Shown: positions 41,002 through 52,023, counted from the stretch's first letter. The stretch: DNA of 64,000 nucleotides from an uncultured Pelagimonas sp. (GCF_947498515.1 NZ_CANMKO010000002.1:496001-560000), one strand, 5' to 3'. Notes: generated by a model not told the origin, from the sequence alone. Numbers and translations: made by a program.

Positions 41002-42195
41002 ATGGATTTTGACATCGTAATTTCAGGTGGCGGGATTGCTGGGCTGACCGCAACCGCCACCTTTGCACAGGCCGGGTTTTCGGTGCTTTGCCTTGACCCA
41101 ATGCCGCCCGTCACAGACCGCGAGGCGGCTGGTGCCGACCTTCGCACCACAGCTTTCTTACAACCTGCTCAGGCGTTTTTAGCAGAAACCGGTCTTTGGG
41201 ATCGCCTTGCCGATCACGCCATGCCGCTTCAAACCATGCGGATTGTCGATGCGGGTGGACCCGAGCCGGAGCCAAGGGTCACCAAAGATTTCGACGCCTC
41301 TGATATTTCGGATTTGCCCTTTGGATGGAACCTGCCCAACTGGCTGCTCCGCCGCGAAATGGCGGCACAATTAGATGCCTTGCCCAATGTTGATTTTCGC
41401 CCCGGCACAGCAACAACCACTCTGTTTACCCGCGAAGCGGAGGCGCGCGTCGGCCTATCCGATGGATCGCGTGTGCGCACACGTTTGGTAATCGCCGCTG
41501 ACGGGCGTAATTCGCCAATGCGCAAAGCCGCCGGCATAGACGTGAAAACCACACGGTTCGGGCAAAAGGCCCTTGCCTTTGCCGTCACGCATCCGATCCC
41601 ACACGACAATGTATCTACCGAAATTCACCGTACGGGCGGCCCCTTCACCCTTGTCCCATTGCCAGATTTCAACGGTAGACCTTCATCTGCAGTGGTATGG
41701 ATGGAAGAAGGGCCCAAGGCCGAAGCCCTGATGGCACTTTCTGACGAAGACCTCGAATCCGCCATGTCGACGCGCAGCTGTCACCTGTTTGGCCCGTTGA
41801 AAATCGCCTCTCAGCGCACCATCTGGCCGATCATTGCCCAAGAAGCCGACCACCTGTGCGCGCAACGCCTTGCCCTTGTGGCCGAAGCGGCGCATGTCGT
41901 CCCGCCGATTGGCGCGCAGGGTCTTAACATGAGCCTCAAGGACATCACAGCGTTGCGCGACCTTGCCATCGCCAGCCCCGACACATTGGGGGATGCCAAA
42001 ATGCTCGACGCCTATCACCGCGCCCGCATCACAGATATCCGCGCCCGGGTCGCAGGCATCACCGTGCTCAACAAAACGTCGATGATTTCCAACCCGTTGT
42101 TGCGCGATACCCGCGCCGCTGCGCTAAATGCGCTTTATAGTGTCAAACCGGTTCGCAAAACCTTGATGCAACTTGGTCTGGGGGCAAAGGGCTAA
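41002..42195 (+). CDS. UbiH/UbiF-type FAD-dependent monooxygenase
   Basis: The 397-residue protein has the N-terminal FAD Rossmann motif (VISGGGIAGLTATATFAQAG) and RLVIAADGRNSPMRKAAGI, with the later LVAEAAHVVPPIGAQGLNMSL, the GD-related FAD ribityl-binding block in which the usual GDAAH reads EAAH. It belongs to the ubiquinone hydroxylase family and probably hydroxylates a quinone precursor, though the position of the ring hydroxylated is unknown. The start is the ATG at 41002, after GAGGCGG. Confidence 0.9.
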   Translation: MDFDIVISGGGIAGLTATATFAQAGFSVLCLDPMPPVTDREAAGADLRTTAFLQPAQAFLAETGLWDRLADHAMPLQTMRIVDAGGPEPEPRVTKDFDASDISDLPFGWNLPNWLLRREMAAQLDALPNVDFRPGTATTTLFTREAEARVGLSDGSRVRTRLVIAADGRNSPMRKAAGIDVKTTRFGQKALAFAVTHPIPHDNVSTEIHRTGGPFTLVPLPDFNGRPSSAVVWMEEGPKAEALMALSDEDLESAMSTRSCHLFGPLKIASQRTIWPIIAQEADHLCAQRLALVAEAAHVVPPIGAQGLNMSLKDITALRDLAIASPDTLGDAKMLDAYHRARITDIRARVAGITVLNKTSMISNPLLRDTRAAALNALYSVKPVRKTLMQLGLGAKG

Positions 42196-42274
42196 GCCAA
42201 GCCCTTTGCTTCATCTTTCCAAATAAACTCATGGGTGGTCGCCATCGGCGGTCGGGGCCACGCCCCCAGCGGGG

Positions 42275-43399
42275 TTAAAGAACCTCGTCCAATACGTTGC
42301 GCAACCGCGCCACGGTCGCATCCACGTCATAAAGCTTGTCCAATCCGAACAAGCCAAGGCGGAAGGTCGAAAACCCTTCGCCCTCATCGCACTGCAATGG
42401 AACACCCGCGGCAATCTGCATCCCCCGCGCCGCAAAGGCACGCCCGGATTGGACTTCTGGATCACTTGTATAGCTGACCACAACGCCCGGCGCGCCAAAT
42501 CCGTCTGCCGCGACCGAACGGACACCTTTGTCGGCCAAAACCGCGCGCACAGTATTGCCAAGCTCAAACTGCGCCTCACGCAGCTTTTCAAACCCATAGT
42601 CACGGGTCTCGATCATCGCGTCCCGAAACATCACCAACCCTTCGGTCGGCATGGTCGCGTGATAGGCATGTCCACCGCCCTCATAGGCCGCCATGATGCT
42701 GTGCCATTTCTTGAGATCAACGGCAAAGCTATCGGACTCCGTTTCGCCCATCCGCGCCACGGCGCGCTCCGACATCATCACCAAGCCGGCGCAGGGGGTC
42801 GAAGACCAGCCCTTTTGCGGGGCCGAGATCAACACATCGACACCGGTGGCCTGCATGTCGACCCAGGCACAGCCCGACGCGATGCAATCCAAAACCATCA
42901 ACGCACCAACCGCGTGTGCCGCGGCCGACATCCGGGTGATATAATCGTCCGGCAAGATCATCCCAGACGACGTTTCAACATGCGGAGCAAAAACCAGATC
43001 GGGTTTTAACTCGGCAATCTTAGCCTCAACCTCTTCGATAGGAGCCGGGGCAAAGGGCGCATCGGCGCTGTTTCCTGTCCGGCGTGCCTTCATCACTTCG
43101 GTTGTATCGGCAAAGCCTCCGGCGTCAAAAATCTGGCTCCAACGGAACGAAAACCAACCGTTGCGCACCACCAAAACATTGGCATTGCGGCCAAATTGAC
43201 GGGCCACCGCTTCCATCCCAAAGGTCCCGCCACCGGGCACCAAGGCCACCGCATCTGCCTTATAGACCTCTTTCAACATGCCGGAAATGTCGCGCATCAC
43301 TTGCTGAAACGCGGCCGACATATGGTTGAGGGAGCGGTCGGTAAAGACAACCGAAAATTCTTCGAGCCCGTTCGGGTCCACGTTATCAAGCAGCGCCAT
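42275..43399 (-). CDS. Class V aminotransferase
   Basis: The 374-residue PLP enzyme belongs to the alanine-glyoxylate/serine-pyruvate group: VPGGGTFGMEAVARQFG, VFAPHVETSSGMILPDDY, LDCIASGCAWVDMQATGVDV and SAPQKGWSSTPCAG, which carries the Schiff-base Lys. It ends DVDATVARLRNVLDEVL. The exact substrates are not set. It is alone, with an Lrp-type regulator gene 71 bases upstream on the same strand, which may control it or co-occur with it. Confidence 0.92.
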   Translation of the reverse strand: MALLDNVDPNGLEEFSVVFTDRSLNHMSAAFQQVMRDISGMLKEVYKADAVALVPGGGTFGMEAVARQFGRNANVLVVRNGWFSFRWSQIFDAGGFADTTEVMKARRTGNSADAPFAPAPIEEVEAKIAELKPDLVFAPHVETSSGMILPDDYITRMSAAAHAVGALMVLDCIASGCAWVDMQATGVDVLISAPQKGWSSTPCAGLVMMSERAVARMGETESDSFAVDLKKWHSIMAAYEGGGHAYHATMPTEGLVMFRDAMIETRDYGFEKLREAQFELGNTVRAVLADKGVRSVAADGFGAPGVVVSYTSDPEVQSGRAFAARGMQIAAGVPLQCDEGEGFSTFRLGLFGLDKLYDVDATVARLRNVLDEVL

Positions 43400-43470
43400 G
43401 ATGATCTCCTATTTCGTTGAGATCATGCCTAGCGCAGCTTGGCGCGGGATCAAAGGGGGATCAAAGCGGC

Positions 43471-43926
43471 TCAGATTGGTCCGGGGCGGCGTTCTTCGGA
43501 CAACAGCACATTTGCCTCGACATTGCCCAAACCCGGCAAGGTCATCACTCGGCGGCGCAGCACCCTTTCAAAATCGGAAATATCACGGGCGACAACGCGC
43601 AGGCGATAATCATAGAGGCCAAGCACGTGTTCCACGGTCTGCACTTCGGGGATCGCGGTGACAGCGCGCTCAAAGTCTTCCAAAGACACGCGCCCCTTGG
43701 TGGCAAGTTTCACCCCCAAAAACACCGTGACGCCAAACCCCAAAGCGGCGGCATCAACTTCTAGTCGGGTGCCGCGAAACACCCCCGCCTCTTTGAGCCG
43801 CTTAATCCGTCGCCAACAGGCCGGTTGCGACAGACCTAGGTCACGTCCCAAGGCCCCGGCGTTGCGCGTCGCGTCTTCGGCCAATGCCCGGATCAATGCG
43901 CGATCAATGTCATCAAGATCAATCAC
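43471..43926 (-). CDS. Lrp/AsnC family regulator
   Basis: The 151-residue protein begins MIDLDDIDRALIRALAEDAT and RNAGALGRDLGLSQPACWRR, the AsnC helix-turn-helix, followed by the effector domain (VEHVLGLYDYRLRVVARDIS with G-x-x-D-y). It is the last gene of an Lrp-unknown-Lrp cassette: its start overlaps the stop of the middle gene. It may regulate the aminotransferase gene downstream or amino-acid genes such as ilvC. Confidence 0.92.
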   Translation of the reverse strand: MIDLDDIDRALIRALAEDATRNAGALGRDLGLSQPACWRRIKRLKEAGVFRGTRLEVDAAALGFGVTVFLGVKLATKGRVSLEDFERAVTAIPEVQTVEHVLGLYDYRLRVVARDISDFERVLRRRVMTLPGLGNVEANVLLSEERRPGPI

Positions 43927-44500
43927 AATTGCCCCCCGTGTTTGGCATCCAATCAGGGAACTTGGCTTCGAAATCCCTTTTGGGCGCGCCCGATTCTAGG
44001 AAAAGATCAAACCCTCCATCGTAAGGCGCAAATACTCTGTGGCTAACCGGATCGAATAGCAGTGCTCTTTTGACGTCTTCTGCAATTTCATGCCAAAGAA
44101 GCCGCAGCCCCTGACAATTCAGATCCACCTGTTTGGCGTAAATGCCGATACTGGTTACGTCATCGTCAAAAGTGTCTGCCGTCGGAGAGGCACAGGATTG
44201 CAACTCAAGGACAAGGGTATCGTTGGCCAGAGTGATCGTTTTCGGTGCGTCCGTCCCAAACAGAAACACAACAGACACTAGCCACATATCTGCACAACCA
44301 CCAAAGAGAGCAGTGGACAACGCTTCGGCACGTTCAAGAATAACGTGCTGGTCTTGCGTCGTTTCTGCGTAGCGCTTTGAACCGGGGAGCGCATGAAAAC
44401 GGGTCCAACTACGACCATGCTCATGGCGCAATATGTGCCCAATTGGGAGGGTGGAACCGTAGCCGCCTTTCCAATCGCCTGAAAAACCGGGCTTTGTCAT
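43919..44500 (-). CDS. DUF3885-like protein between two Lrp regulators
   Basis: The 193-residue protein contains GRSWTRFHALPGSKRYAETT, then ILERAEALSTALFGGCADMW and LLFDPVSHRVFAPYDGGFDL. The last resembles the DUF3885 end motif (f-d-p-...-i-f-x-p-Y-D-d-R-G-x-D). The function is unknown. It overlaps the Lrp genes on both sides (8 bases with the downstream, 4 bases with the upstream), so it is part of the same transcript. The match to DUF3885 is tentative. Confidence 0.6.
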   Translation of the reverse strand: MTKPGFSGDWKGGYGSTLPIGHILRHEHGRSWTRFHALPGSKRYAETTQDQHVILERAEALSTALFGGCADMWLVSVVFLFGTDAPKTITLANDTLVLELQSCASPTADTFDDDVTSIGIYAKQVDLNCQGLRLLWHEIAEDVKRALLFDPVSHRVFAPYDGGFDLFLESGAPKRDFEAKFPDWMPNTGGNCD

Positions 44501-44952
44501 ATCGGCAGCGCCTCTTGCCCTTTGACGCGGGCAACCTGCATCAAGGCTTCGATGTCATTGATATGCGGCAGGACCAACAATTGCTCTCGATACAGCTGTT
44601 GATAATGCGCCATATCGCGGGCAATCACCGACAGACGAACATCAACCTGTCCAAGGAAGGTTTGAATTTCAATGACTTCGGGCACCAAACGCGCGGCGGG
44701 GATAAATTCATCAAAGGCGCGGGCCTCGGTTTTATCTAGCGTGACGCGCAAGGACACCTCGACCTCGTAGCCCAAGGCGGGCCAGTTGATGACATTGCGC
44801 ACGCCCTTGAGAACACCGGTGTCGCGCATCCGATCTAACCGGCGCGATAGCGTCGTGGCCGTCACACCGGCGGATTCGGCCAACCGTGCGGCGGGGGCTT
44901 CGGGATCGGATTGATAGTAGCGCAGAATGCGCCGATCGGTGTCATCAAGCAT
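44497..44952 (-). CDS. Lrp/AsnC family regulator
   Basis: The 151-residue protein starts MLDDTDRRILRYYQSDPEAP and AARLAESAGVTATTLSRRLD, the AsnC helix-turn-helix, with the effector domain IQTFLGQVDVRLSVIARDMA. It is divergent from ilvC (140 bases between starts) and leads the three-gene cassette. It is a candidate regulator of ilvC, like Lrp-type regulators of branched-chain amino acid genes. Confidence 0.93.
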   Translation of the reverse strand: MLDDTDRRILRYYQSDPEAPAARLAESAGVTATTLSRRLDRMRDTGVLKGVRNVINWPALGYEVEVSLRVTLDKTEARAFDEFIPAARLVPEVIEIQTFLGQVDVRLSVIARDMAHYQQLYREQLLVLPHINDIEALMQVARVKGQEALPI

Positions 44953-44999
44953 GAATACCTACATAACACTCACAATGACGCATGAAAACTCCGATTTAG

Positions 45000-46115
<1,116 letters not shown>

Positions 46116-46151
46116 GCGCCTTGCGGTTTGAACCGTAACCTAGTCAAACGA

Positions 46152-46186
46152 GGGGTGCCCTAGATATTGGGGCACCCCCATTTTTT
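46152..46186 (+). terminator. Intrinsic terminator after ilvC
   Basis: GGGGTGCCC pairs with GGGCACCCC over a short loop and is followed by a run of T, starting 37 bases after the ilvC stop. Confidence 0.9.
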
Positions 46187-46197
46187 GAGGTGGTGCG

Positions 46198-46671
46198 ATG
46201 TATACAGATCGAGAACGGCGAGCGGATGAGCTTGAAAAACGTATCAAGATGTCCATCTGGATCGTCTTCCCTATTCTCTTTCTGAGCGCTTTCTACTTCT
46301 TGGTGCAGTACTCCAGTTTTATCCGTAAGTGCGCCAATACAGACATCCCACCCACTGAACGCTTGGAATTTTGTGATCGTGCGGAGCGCAGAGCGAAGGT
46401 TGTTTTCTATTTTTCCCCCGCCGAAGCCCGCAAAGAACCCGGAGGTAAAAACGGCCTCTTAAGATCCCGTGCGATTGCACATGCAGAGCTTGGGGATAGC
46501 GAGGAAGCCATGGCGCTTTTCAAGATATCCATCGCGCTCTGGCCAAAAGAAATTCAAGAACTAAGGCGGCCGCACAAAATAGTGTTCAACATGATGGAAC
46601 GTAAAACAATTCCACAGGTCGCTCAGACCATTTGGCTTGCCGCTCTAACCAAACACTTAGAGGCCCCATGA
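46198..46671 (+). CDS. Single-pass membrane protein of unknown function
   Basis: The 157-residue protein has one membrane helix (residues 19-37, SIWIVFPILFLSAFYFLV) and a soluble C-terminal part with LLRSRAIAHAELGDSEEAMA and LFKISIALWPKEIQELRRPH, reminiscent of a TPR-like helix pair. It overlaps the EamA gene start by 4 bases (ATGA at 46668-46671). The function is unknown. Confidence 0.65.
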   Translation: MYTDRERRADELEKRIKMSIWIVFPILFLSAFYFLVQYSSFIRKCANTDIPPTERLEFCDRAERRAKVVFYFSPAEARKEPGGKNGLLRSRAIAHAELGDSEEAMALFKISIALWPKEIQELRRPHKIVFNMMERKTIPQVAQTIWLAALTKHLEAP

Positions 46672-47570
46672 CCGACACCGCGACACGCACCGACTGGCTG
46701 TCTATCTGCATTCTCGCCCTCGTTTGGGGCAGTGCATTTATGTTCATGTCGGTGGCACTAGAAGGCTATGGGCCCATCACCGTTGCAACCGCGCGCACCG
46801 CCCTTGGGGCTTTGGTGTTGCTGATTGCGATGCCCTTTGCCGGTCAGGGCCTTCCGGACCCGCAACCCGGCCTTTGGCGTTCGATCATCATTCTGGGCCT
46901 ACTAACCACCGCCGTACCGTTTTTGTTTCTGAGCTGGGGGTTGCAACATGTCCCGTCAAGCTTCGGCGGCTTGGCCATGGCCACGATCCCCTTGATGGTT
47001 TTGGTTTTGGCGCATTTCTGGGGTGATGAGCGGATGATCCCACGGCGGGCGGCGGGTGTTGCCGTTGGCTTTTGCGGCGCTTTGATCCTTATCGGGCCGG
47101 GCTTGTTGGAGCTTGGTCAATCCACCGCCCCCTTGGCGCAACTCGCCTGTTTGGCGGCGGCGTTTTGTTACTCGGTGTCGTCGGTCCTCACCCGCAAATG
47201 CCCGCCAATCGCTCCGCTTACGTTGACCGCCCTGACCATGACGGTTGGCGCGGTTGTGTTGATCCCCTTGATGCTGTGGGTCGAAGGCGTTCCCGATTGG
47301 CAAGGCATCCGCCCCGGCGGCGCGATCTTGATGCTCGGCCTAATGCAAACCGCTGCGATGAACCTTTTGCGTATCCGGGTTATCCAAAGCGCGGGGTCGG
47401 TGTTTATGACATTGGTCAATTATCAGGTGCCGATCTGGGCGATGATCTATGGCGCTTGGCTCTTGGGCGAAGACCTCCCCGTTAGGTTCTACATCGCGCT
47501 TGTGATGATTTTGGCCGGTCTTGCCCTTGGGCAATGGCGCGCCTTGATGGGTTTATTGCGCCTGCGCTGA
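46668..47570 (+). CDS. EamA-family (DMT) permease
   Basis: The protein is 300 residues from the ATG at 46668 (MTDTATRTDW). It has ten predicted helices in two EamA repeats: LALVWGSAFMFMSVALEG opens repeat one and LAAAFCYSVSSVLTRK repeat two. It is a drug/metabolite transporter-type permease that exports an unknown small molecule. It is coupled to the preceding membrane protein gene by ATGA overlap. Confidence 0.92.
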   Translation: MTDTATRTDWLSICILALVWGSAFMFMSVALEGYGPITVATARTALGALVLLIAMPFAGQGLPDPQPGLWRSIIILGLLTTAVPFLFLSWGLQHVPSSFGGLAMATIPLMVLVLAHFWGDERMIPRRAAGVAVGFCGALILIGPGLLELGQSTAPLAQLACLAAAFCYSVSSVLTRKCPPIAPLTLTALTMTVGAVVLIPLMLWVEGVPDWQGIRPGGAILMLGLMQTAAMNLLRIRVIQSAGSVFMTLVNYQVPIWAMIYGAWLLGEDLPVRFYIALVMILAGLALGQWRALMGLLRLR

Positions 47571-47639
47571 GCACCTACGCGCCATCGCTGTGCGCCCAGC
47601 GACGTTTGTTATGTTATAACGAACACCTATCTGGATGCC

Positions 47640-48206
47640 ATGACCCAATATGACATCACCACACGGCAGGGCCTGCCCGATGAGATGCAGGCTTTGCTGC
47701 GGATATTGCCACGCGATGGCTGGCAAGAGCATCCGAATTTCGCACGCTCCATTCAAAACTGGATGGGAGCCCACCAAATGTTTCGCGGGCTGACGGGGCA
47801 AATCTTGCAAGACACCCAAGATTACTTGGAGCACGCGCTAGAAGATCGCACCTATGCGGCGCGGTTGGCGCATTTCGGCAACCTTTTGTTCAACAATCTG
47901 CATGGCCATCATACTTGGGAGGATCGTGCGTTCTTTCCAGAGTTGGAGGCCGCCGATCCCCGCTTTGCCCGCGGGCTTGAAATGCTAGAAGCGGATCACG
48001 ATGCTTTGGATGGGCTTTTGGATCAGTTCAATCGCACCGGAACCCGGATCGTGCAGCTTGCGACGCTAGAACCCGCACAGATGCATGATGAGGCCGGAAA
48101 GCTTAGGGAAACCGTTGACGGGATCGGCGGCTTTTTGAACCGCCATCTGTCGGATGAAGAGGATTTGGCGGTGCCGATCCTGTTACATCACGCAATGCGT
48201 GGGTAA
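47640..48206 (+). CDS. Hemerythrin HHE domain protein
   Basis: The 188-residue helical protein has His/Glu/Asp residues in the hemerythrin order: NFARSIQNWMGAHQMF, LHGHHTWEDRAFFPELE, LEADHDALDGLLDQF and FLNRHLSDEEDLAVPILLHH. It resembles the cation-binding HHE domain proteins, which can bind a di-iron site. Roles include oxygen or nitric oxide sensing and iron handling. It is a single gene ahead of the glyS terminator. Confidence 0.85.
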   Translation: MTQYDITTRQGLPDEMQALLRILPRDGWQEHPNFARSIQNWMGAHQMFRGLTGQILQDTQDYLEHALEDRTYAARLAHFGNLLFNNLHGHHTWEDRAFFPELEAADPRFARGLEMLEADHDALDGLLDQFNRTGTRIVQLATLEPAQMHDEAGKLRETVDGIGGFLNRHLSDEEDLAVPILLHHAMRG

Positions 48207-48222
48207 ACGCCTCCAAAACACC

Positions 48223-48281
48223 AAAGGGCGGGGAAAAACCCCACCCTTTCAAAAATCCGTAGGGTGGGGTTTTACCCCACC
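48223..48281. terminator. Bidirectional hairpin pair between hemerythrin gene and glyS
   Basis: Two hairpins: AAAGGGCGGGG with CCCCACCCTTT (48223-48249) and GGTGGGGTTTTACCCCACC (48263-48281). They separate convergent genes and can terminate both transcripts, though T-runs are short. Confidence 0.6.
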
Positions 48282-48307
48282 AGCCCTAGAAAACCCCGAG
48301 CCGTGTT

Positions 48308-50554
48308 TTACCCTTCAAGCTTTGTCATGTCCGCAACCTGCGAACAAATCGTGCGGATGCGCGACAAGAGATTCAAACGGTTGCGGCGCACGATGGCGTT
48401 GTCTGAATTGACCTGAACAGCTTCAAAAAACGCGTCAATCGGCGCACGAAGCGAGGCCATGGCCTCCATCGCAGCGGCGTAATCCTCGGCCTGCATGGCG
48501 GGTGAAATCTTCGCCTCGGCGGCGTCCAGCGCGGCAAACAGAGCCTTTTCACTGTCTTCCTCAGCAAATTTCACATCTGCGCCGTAAGAGTATTCAACCC
48601 CATCCTTGCCCTCAGCTTGAGACAGGATGTTGTTGGCGCGCTTGAACCCTTGGACAAGGTTTTCGCCATCATCCGTCTTCAGGAACGCGGCCAAGGCTTT
48701 GGCACGCGAAACCAGCAAGTGCAGGTCATCGCCGCCTTCCATCGCCAGACAGGCATCAATCACATCGTGGCGAATGCCTTCGTCGCGCAGGTGAACCTTG
48801 AGACGGTCATGGAAGAAGGCCAGCAAATCGGTCGACAGATCGGGCACTTTGTCACCAACGGTGCGCAAAACGGTGCCTTCTTCGGCCTCGGCCCCTTCGC
48901 CTTTGACGCGGTCCAGAATGGTGCGCAAGGCGGCCCCAAAGACACCATGGTCAGCAATTTCATCGACCAGTGAATCCAACGCCTCAAGATCAGCATCATC
49001 AGCGCCATTTTGGATATGGCGTTCGTGACGCACCAGTTGCGCATCAATAAAGCGGTCGAGATGTAGTCGGGCATCATTGCTTAGAACCAAGCGGATCACG
49101 CCCAGCGCGGCGCGGCGCAACGCATAGGGGTCTTTCGATCCCGTTGGTTTTTCGTCTATGGCCCAGAAACCGGTAAGAGTATCAAGTTTATCCGCCAATG
49201 AGACAGCTACCGAAACAGGGGCAGATGGCACATCATCCGACGGGCCAAGCGGCGAATAATGCTCTTCGCAGGCATTGGCGACCTCATCCGGGAGGCCAGC
49301 AGCCTTGGCATAGTAGCGCCCCATAAGCCCTTGAAGTTCAGGAAATTCATAGACCATCTCAGAGCTGAGATCGGCCTTGGCAACGCGCGCCGCCTGTTCC
49401 GCTAGATCCGCATCGGCCCCAACCATCGGGGCAAGCGCGCGGGCCAATTTGGCGATGCGATCAATGCGGGCCGATTGTGAGCCCAGCTCGCGGTGGAAGG
49501 TCACGTTGGACAAACGGTCCGTCCAGGCCCCAAGCCCTTCACGCTTGGCAACGCGCAGGTCGTTTTCCCAGAAGAATTTCGCATCCGCCAAACGCGCCGC
49601 CAAAACCTTTTGGTTCCCGGCAAGGATCGTCGCGCCATTGTCGGCGGTTTCGATGTTGGACACGGTGATCCATTTTTCGATGCGCTCGGTCTTGGGGTTG
49701 CGCACCGAGAAAAACTTTTGGTGCTCTTTCATTGACGTCTGGAGCACCTCTGGCGGCAGCTCCAAAAACTCGTCATCAATGTCGCCCATCAACACAACCG
49801 GCCATTCGACCAAACCGGCGACTTCGCGCAAAAGACCCTTGTCTTCAACAACTTCAAGGCCCAGCGCAAAGGCGGCATTGGTGGCGTCATTCCAGATCGC
49901 ATCGGCGCGTTCATCGGCAGACAGCACAACAAAGTTGCGCTTGAGACGGGTTTCGTAATCTTCAAACGAGGTGACCTCAAAAGGGTCACCGCCCATGAAA
50001 CGGTGCCCTTGGGTGGTTTGCCCCGCCTTGATGCCATCAACGTCAAGCGGCACGACCTCGGCCCCCGCCTCATCGACCAAGATGCACAGGATCGAATGCA
50101 ATGGGCGCACCCAGCGCAGCGTGCCCGACCCCCAACGCATGGATTTCGGCCATGGAAAAGTGCGGATGGTTTTTTCCAAAACCTCGGCGACAATCTCGGC
50201 CGCCGGGCGGCCCTCGGTCACCACGGTTGCGTAGTAGAAGCTACCTTTTTTGTCCTCGCGCTCTTCGAGCTGATCACGGGTGACGCCTGCGCCACGCATA
50301 AACCCTTCGAGTGCTTTGTCCGGCGCACCAACCTTGGGGCCGCGACGCTCTTCGCGTAGCGTGGGCGACTGGGCCAACAGCCCATCAAGCGCCAAGGTCA
50401 ACCGGCGCGGCGTCGAAAAGGCCCGTGCCCCCGCATAGGTCAAACCGGCCTCGACCAGTCCGTCGGTCACCAGTTTCTGCAAATCCGACGCGGCCTTGCC
50501 TTGCATACGCGCGGGGATTTCTTCGGAAAACAGTTCGATCAGCAAATCGGGCAT
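48308..50554 (-). CDS. glyS: Glycine-tRNA ligase beta subunit
   Basis: The 748-residue protein contains MPDLLIELFSEEIPARMQGK, the GlyS N-terminus, and later MRWGSGTLRWVRPLHSILCI and ASVALADKLDTLTGFWAI-like sequence (SVAVSLADKLDTLTGFWAI), with YALRRAALGVIRLVL and the C-terminal anticodon-binding helices. It forms the alpha2beta2 glycyl-tRNA synthetase with GlyQ, charging tRNA-Gly. It is the third gene of glyQ-X-glyS. The length matches alphaproteobacterial enzymes. Confidence 0.97.
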   Translation of the reverse strand: MPDLLIELFSEEIPARMQGKAASDLQKLVTDGLVEAGLTYAGARAFSTPRRLTLALDGLLAQSPTLREERRGPKVGAPDKALEGFMRGAGVTRDQLEEREDKKGSFYYATVVTEGRPAAEIVAEVLEKTIRTFPWPKSMRWGSGTLRWVRPLHSILCILVDEAGAEVVPLDVDGIKAGQTTQGHRFMGGDPFEVTSFEDYETRLKRNFVVLSADERADAIWNDATNAAFALGLEVVEDKGLLREVAGLVEWPVVLMGDIDDEFLELPPEVLQTSMKEHQKFFSVRNPKTERIEKWITVSNIETADNGATILAGNQKVLAARLADAKFFWENDLRVAKREGLGAWTDRLSNVTFHRELGSQSARIDRIAKLARALAPMVGADADLAEQAARVAKADLSSEMVYEFPELQGLMGRYYAKAAGLPDEVANACEEHYSPLGPSDDVPSAPVSVAVSLADKLDTLTGFWAIDEKPTGSKDPYALRRAALGVIRLVLSNDARLHLDRFIDAQLVRHERHIQNGADDADLEALDSLVDEIADHGVFGAALRTILDRVKGEGAEAEEGTVLRTVGDKVPDLSTDLLAFFHDRLKVHLRDEGIRHDVIDACLAMEGGDDLHLLVSRAKALAAFLKTDDGENLVQGFKRANNILSQAEGKDGVEYSYGADVKFAEEDSEKALFAALDAAEAKISPAMQAEDYAAAMEAMASLRAPIDAFFEAVQVNSDNAIVRRNRLNLLSRIRTICSQVADMTKLEG

Positions 50555-50557
50555 CGG

Positions 50558-51085
50558 TTAGTCCTCATCTCGGGGCGGGCAATCTTTGCCCAGTGGCGAG
50601 CCGTCATAGGCTTTGTCACCACATTGATTAATCTCGTGCCAGACATAGCCGCGCCCATCATCGGTGATGGCAACCACACGGTCGATGCCCCATTCAAAAT
50701 TGCGCTGTCCGGTAAAGACCAGCGCGGTACCGGCTTCGATCTCGGCCCCAATGGCGGCGGCATCAAAACAGTCAAACCAATCGGGTGCGTTTTTCGGAGC
50801 CGCGCCTTCGTAGTTTTCATAGGTTTCGGTCAGCATCGGAAACGACATCGGCGTGGTGAAACAGGCGCGATAGCGAATAGGCGAGCTTTCGGCGTCGATG
50901 GCTTTGAAATCTTCGTACAGGATGGGTTCGGGTTCGCCCGAGGCCATGACCGTCATTTGCACGTCGCTTGTGCCGCTGGCCTTCACTTCGTCGTAGTAGT
51001 GATAGACCTGCATATAGTAGACAACCGCGCCGAAAATCAAAGCACTCACAACAATACCCCCACCGATCAATTTGCCTGCGTTCAC
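50558..51085 (-). CDS. DUF6446-like membrane protein between glyQ and glyS
   Basis: The protein is 175 residues from the GTG at 51085, overlapping the glyQ stop (GTGA). An N-terminal membrane helix ([20 protein letters not shown]) precedes a soluble domain with [20 protein letters not shown] and [20 protein letters not shown]. The gene sits between glyQ and glyS in this order, which matches the DUF6446 family. The function is unknown; constant linkage to glyQS suggests a translation- or envelope-linked role. Confidence 0.75.
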   Translation of the reverse strand: MNAGKLIGGGIVVSALIFGAVVYYMQVYHYYDEVKASGTSDVQMTVMASGEPEPILYEDFKAIDAESSPIRYRACFTTPMSFPMLTETYENYEGAAPKNAPDWFDCFDAAAIGAEIEAGTALVFTGQRNFEWGIDRVVAITDDGRGYVWHEINQCGDKAYDGSPLGKDCPPRDED

Positions 51086-52023
51086 GCCGCATGCCCCCCC
51101 GAAAAACCACCGGCTTCGGTCAGCACAAAGGCGTCGGCGCACATTTTGGTGAGCGCCCGAACACGGCCAATATAGGCCTGACGTTCGGTGACCGAGATCA
51201 CGCCACGCGCATCGAGCAGGTTGAAGATGTGGGACGCTTTGATCGCCTGATCATAGGCCGGATGCACCATGATGATGCGCTTGCCGGTTTTGGGATCATC
51301 ATGTTCTTGGGCGATGATGTTGGCGCATTCGGCCTCGGCCTCTTCAAAGTGGCGCAGCAACACATCGGTGTCGGCCACATCAAAGTTCCAGCGCGAATAT
51401 TCCTGTTCGGTCTGTTTGAACACATCGCCGTAGGTCAGTGGGCTTGGTGATTGTGGATCGTTGAACGGCATGTCCATGACATGATCAACGCCAAGAACAT
51501 ACATCGCCAAACGTTCCAACCCATAGGTCAGCTCACCCGAGACCGGTGTGCAATCATGACCGCCGACCTGTTGGAAATAGGTGAACTGGCTGACTTCCAT
51601 ACCGTCACACCAGACTTCCCAGCCAAGACCCCAAGCGCCGAGCGTTGGGCTTTCCCAATCGTCTTCGACAAAGCGCACATCGTGCAGCGCCATATCGATG
51701 CCGATTGCCTTGAGCGAACCAAGGTAAAGCGCCTGCAAATCAGGTGGGCTTGGTTTGATGATCACCTGATACTGGTAATAATGCTGTAGGCGGTTCGGAT
51801 TCTCACCGTAGCGGCCATCGGTTGGGCGACGTGACGGTTGCACGTAGGCTGCGGTCCAAGCCTTGGTACCGAGCGAGCGCAAAGTGGTCGCAGGATGAAA
51901 GGTCCCTGCCCCGACTTCCATGTCGTAAGGTTGCAGAATCGCACAACCTTTTGACGCCCAGTAGGTTTGGAGGCGCAGGATGATCTCCTGAAAGCTTCTT
52001 GGTTTGGGCAAAGTCTCGGCCAT
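51082..52023 (-). CDS. glyQ: Glycine-tRNA ligase alpha subunit
   Basis: The 313-residue protein (ATG at 52023; another ATG 3 bases before) has the catalytic core: [60 protein letters not shown] and [20 protein letters not shown]. It pairs with GlyS. It heads the operon glyQ-DUF6446-glyS. No T-box or other leader is evident in the 170 bases upstream. Confidence 0.97.
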   Translation of the reverse strand: MAETLPKPRSFQEIILRLQTYWASKGCAILQPYDMEVGAGTFHPATTLRSLGTKAWTAAYVQPSRRPTDGRYGENPNRLQHYYQYQVIIKPSPPDLQALYLGSLKAIGIDMALHDVRFVEDDWESPTLGAWGLGWEVWCDGMEVSQFTYFQQVGGHDCTPVSGELTYGLERLAMYVLGVDHVMDMPFNDPQSPSPLTYGDVFKQTEQEYSRWNFDVADTDVLLRHFEEAEAECANIIAQEHDDPKTGKRIIMVHPAYDQAIKASHIFNLLDARGVISVTERQAYIGRVRALTKMCADAFVLTEAGGFSGGHAA

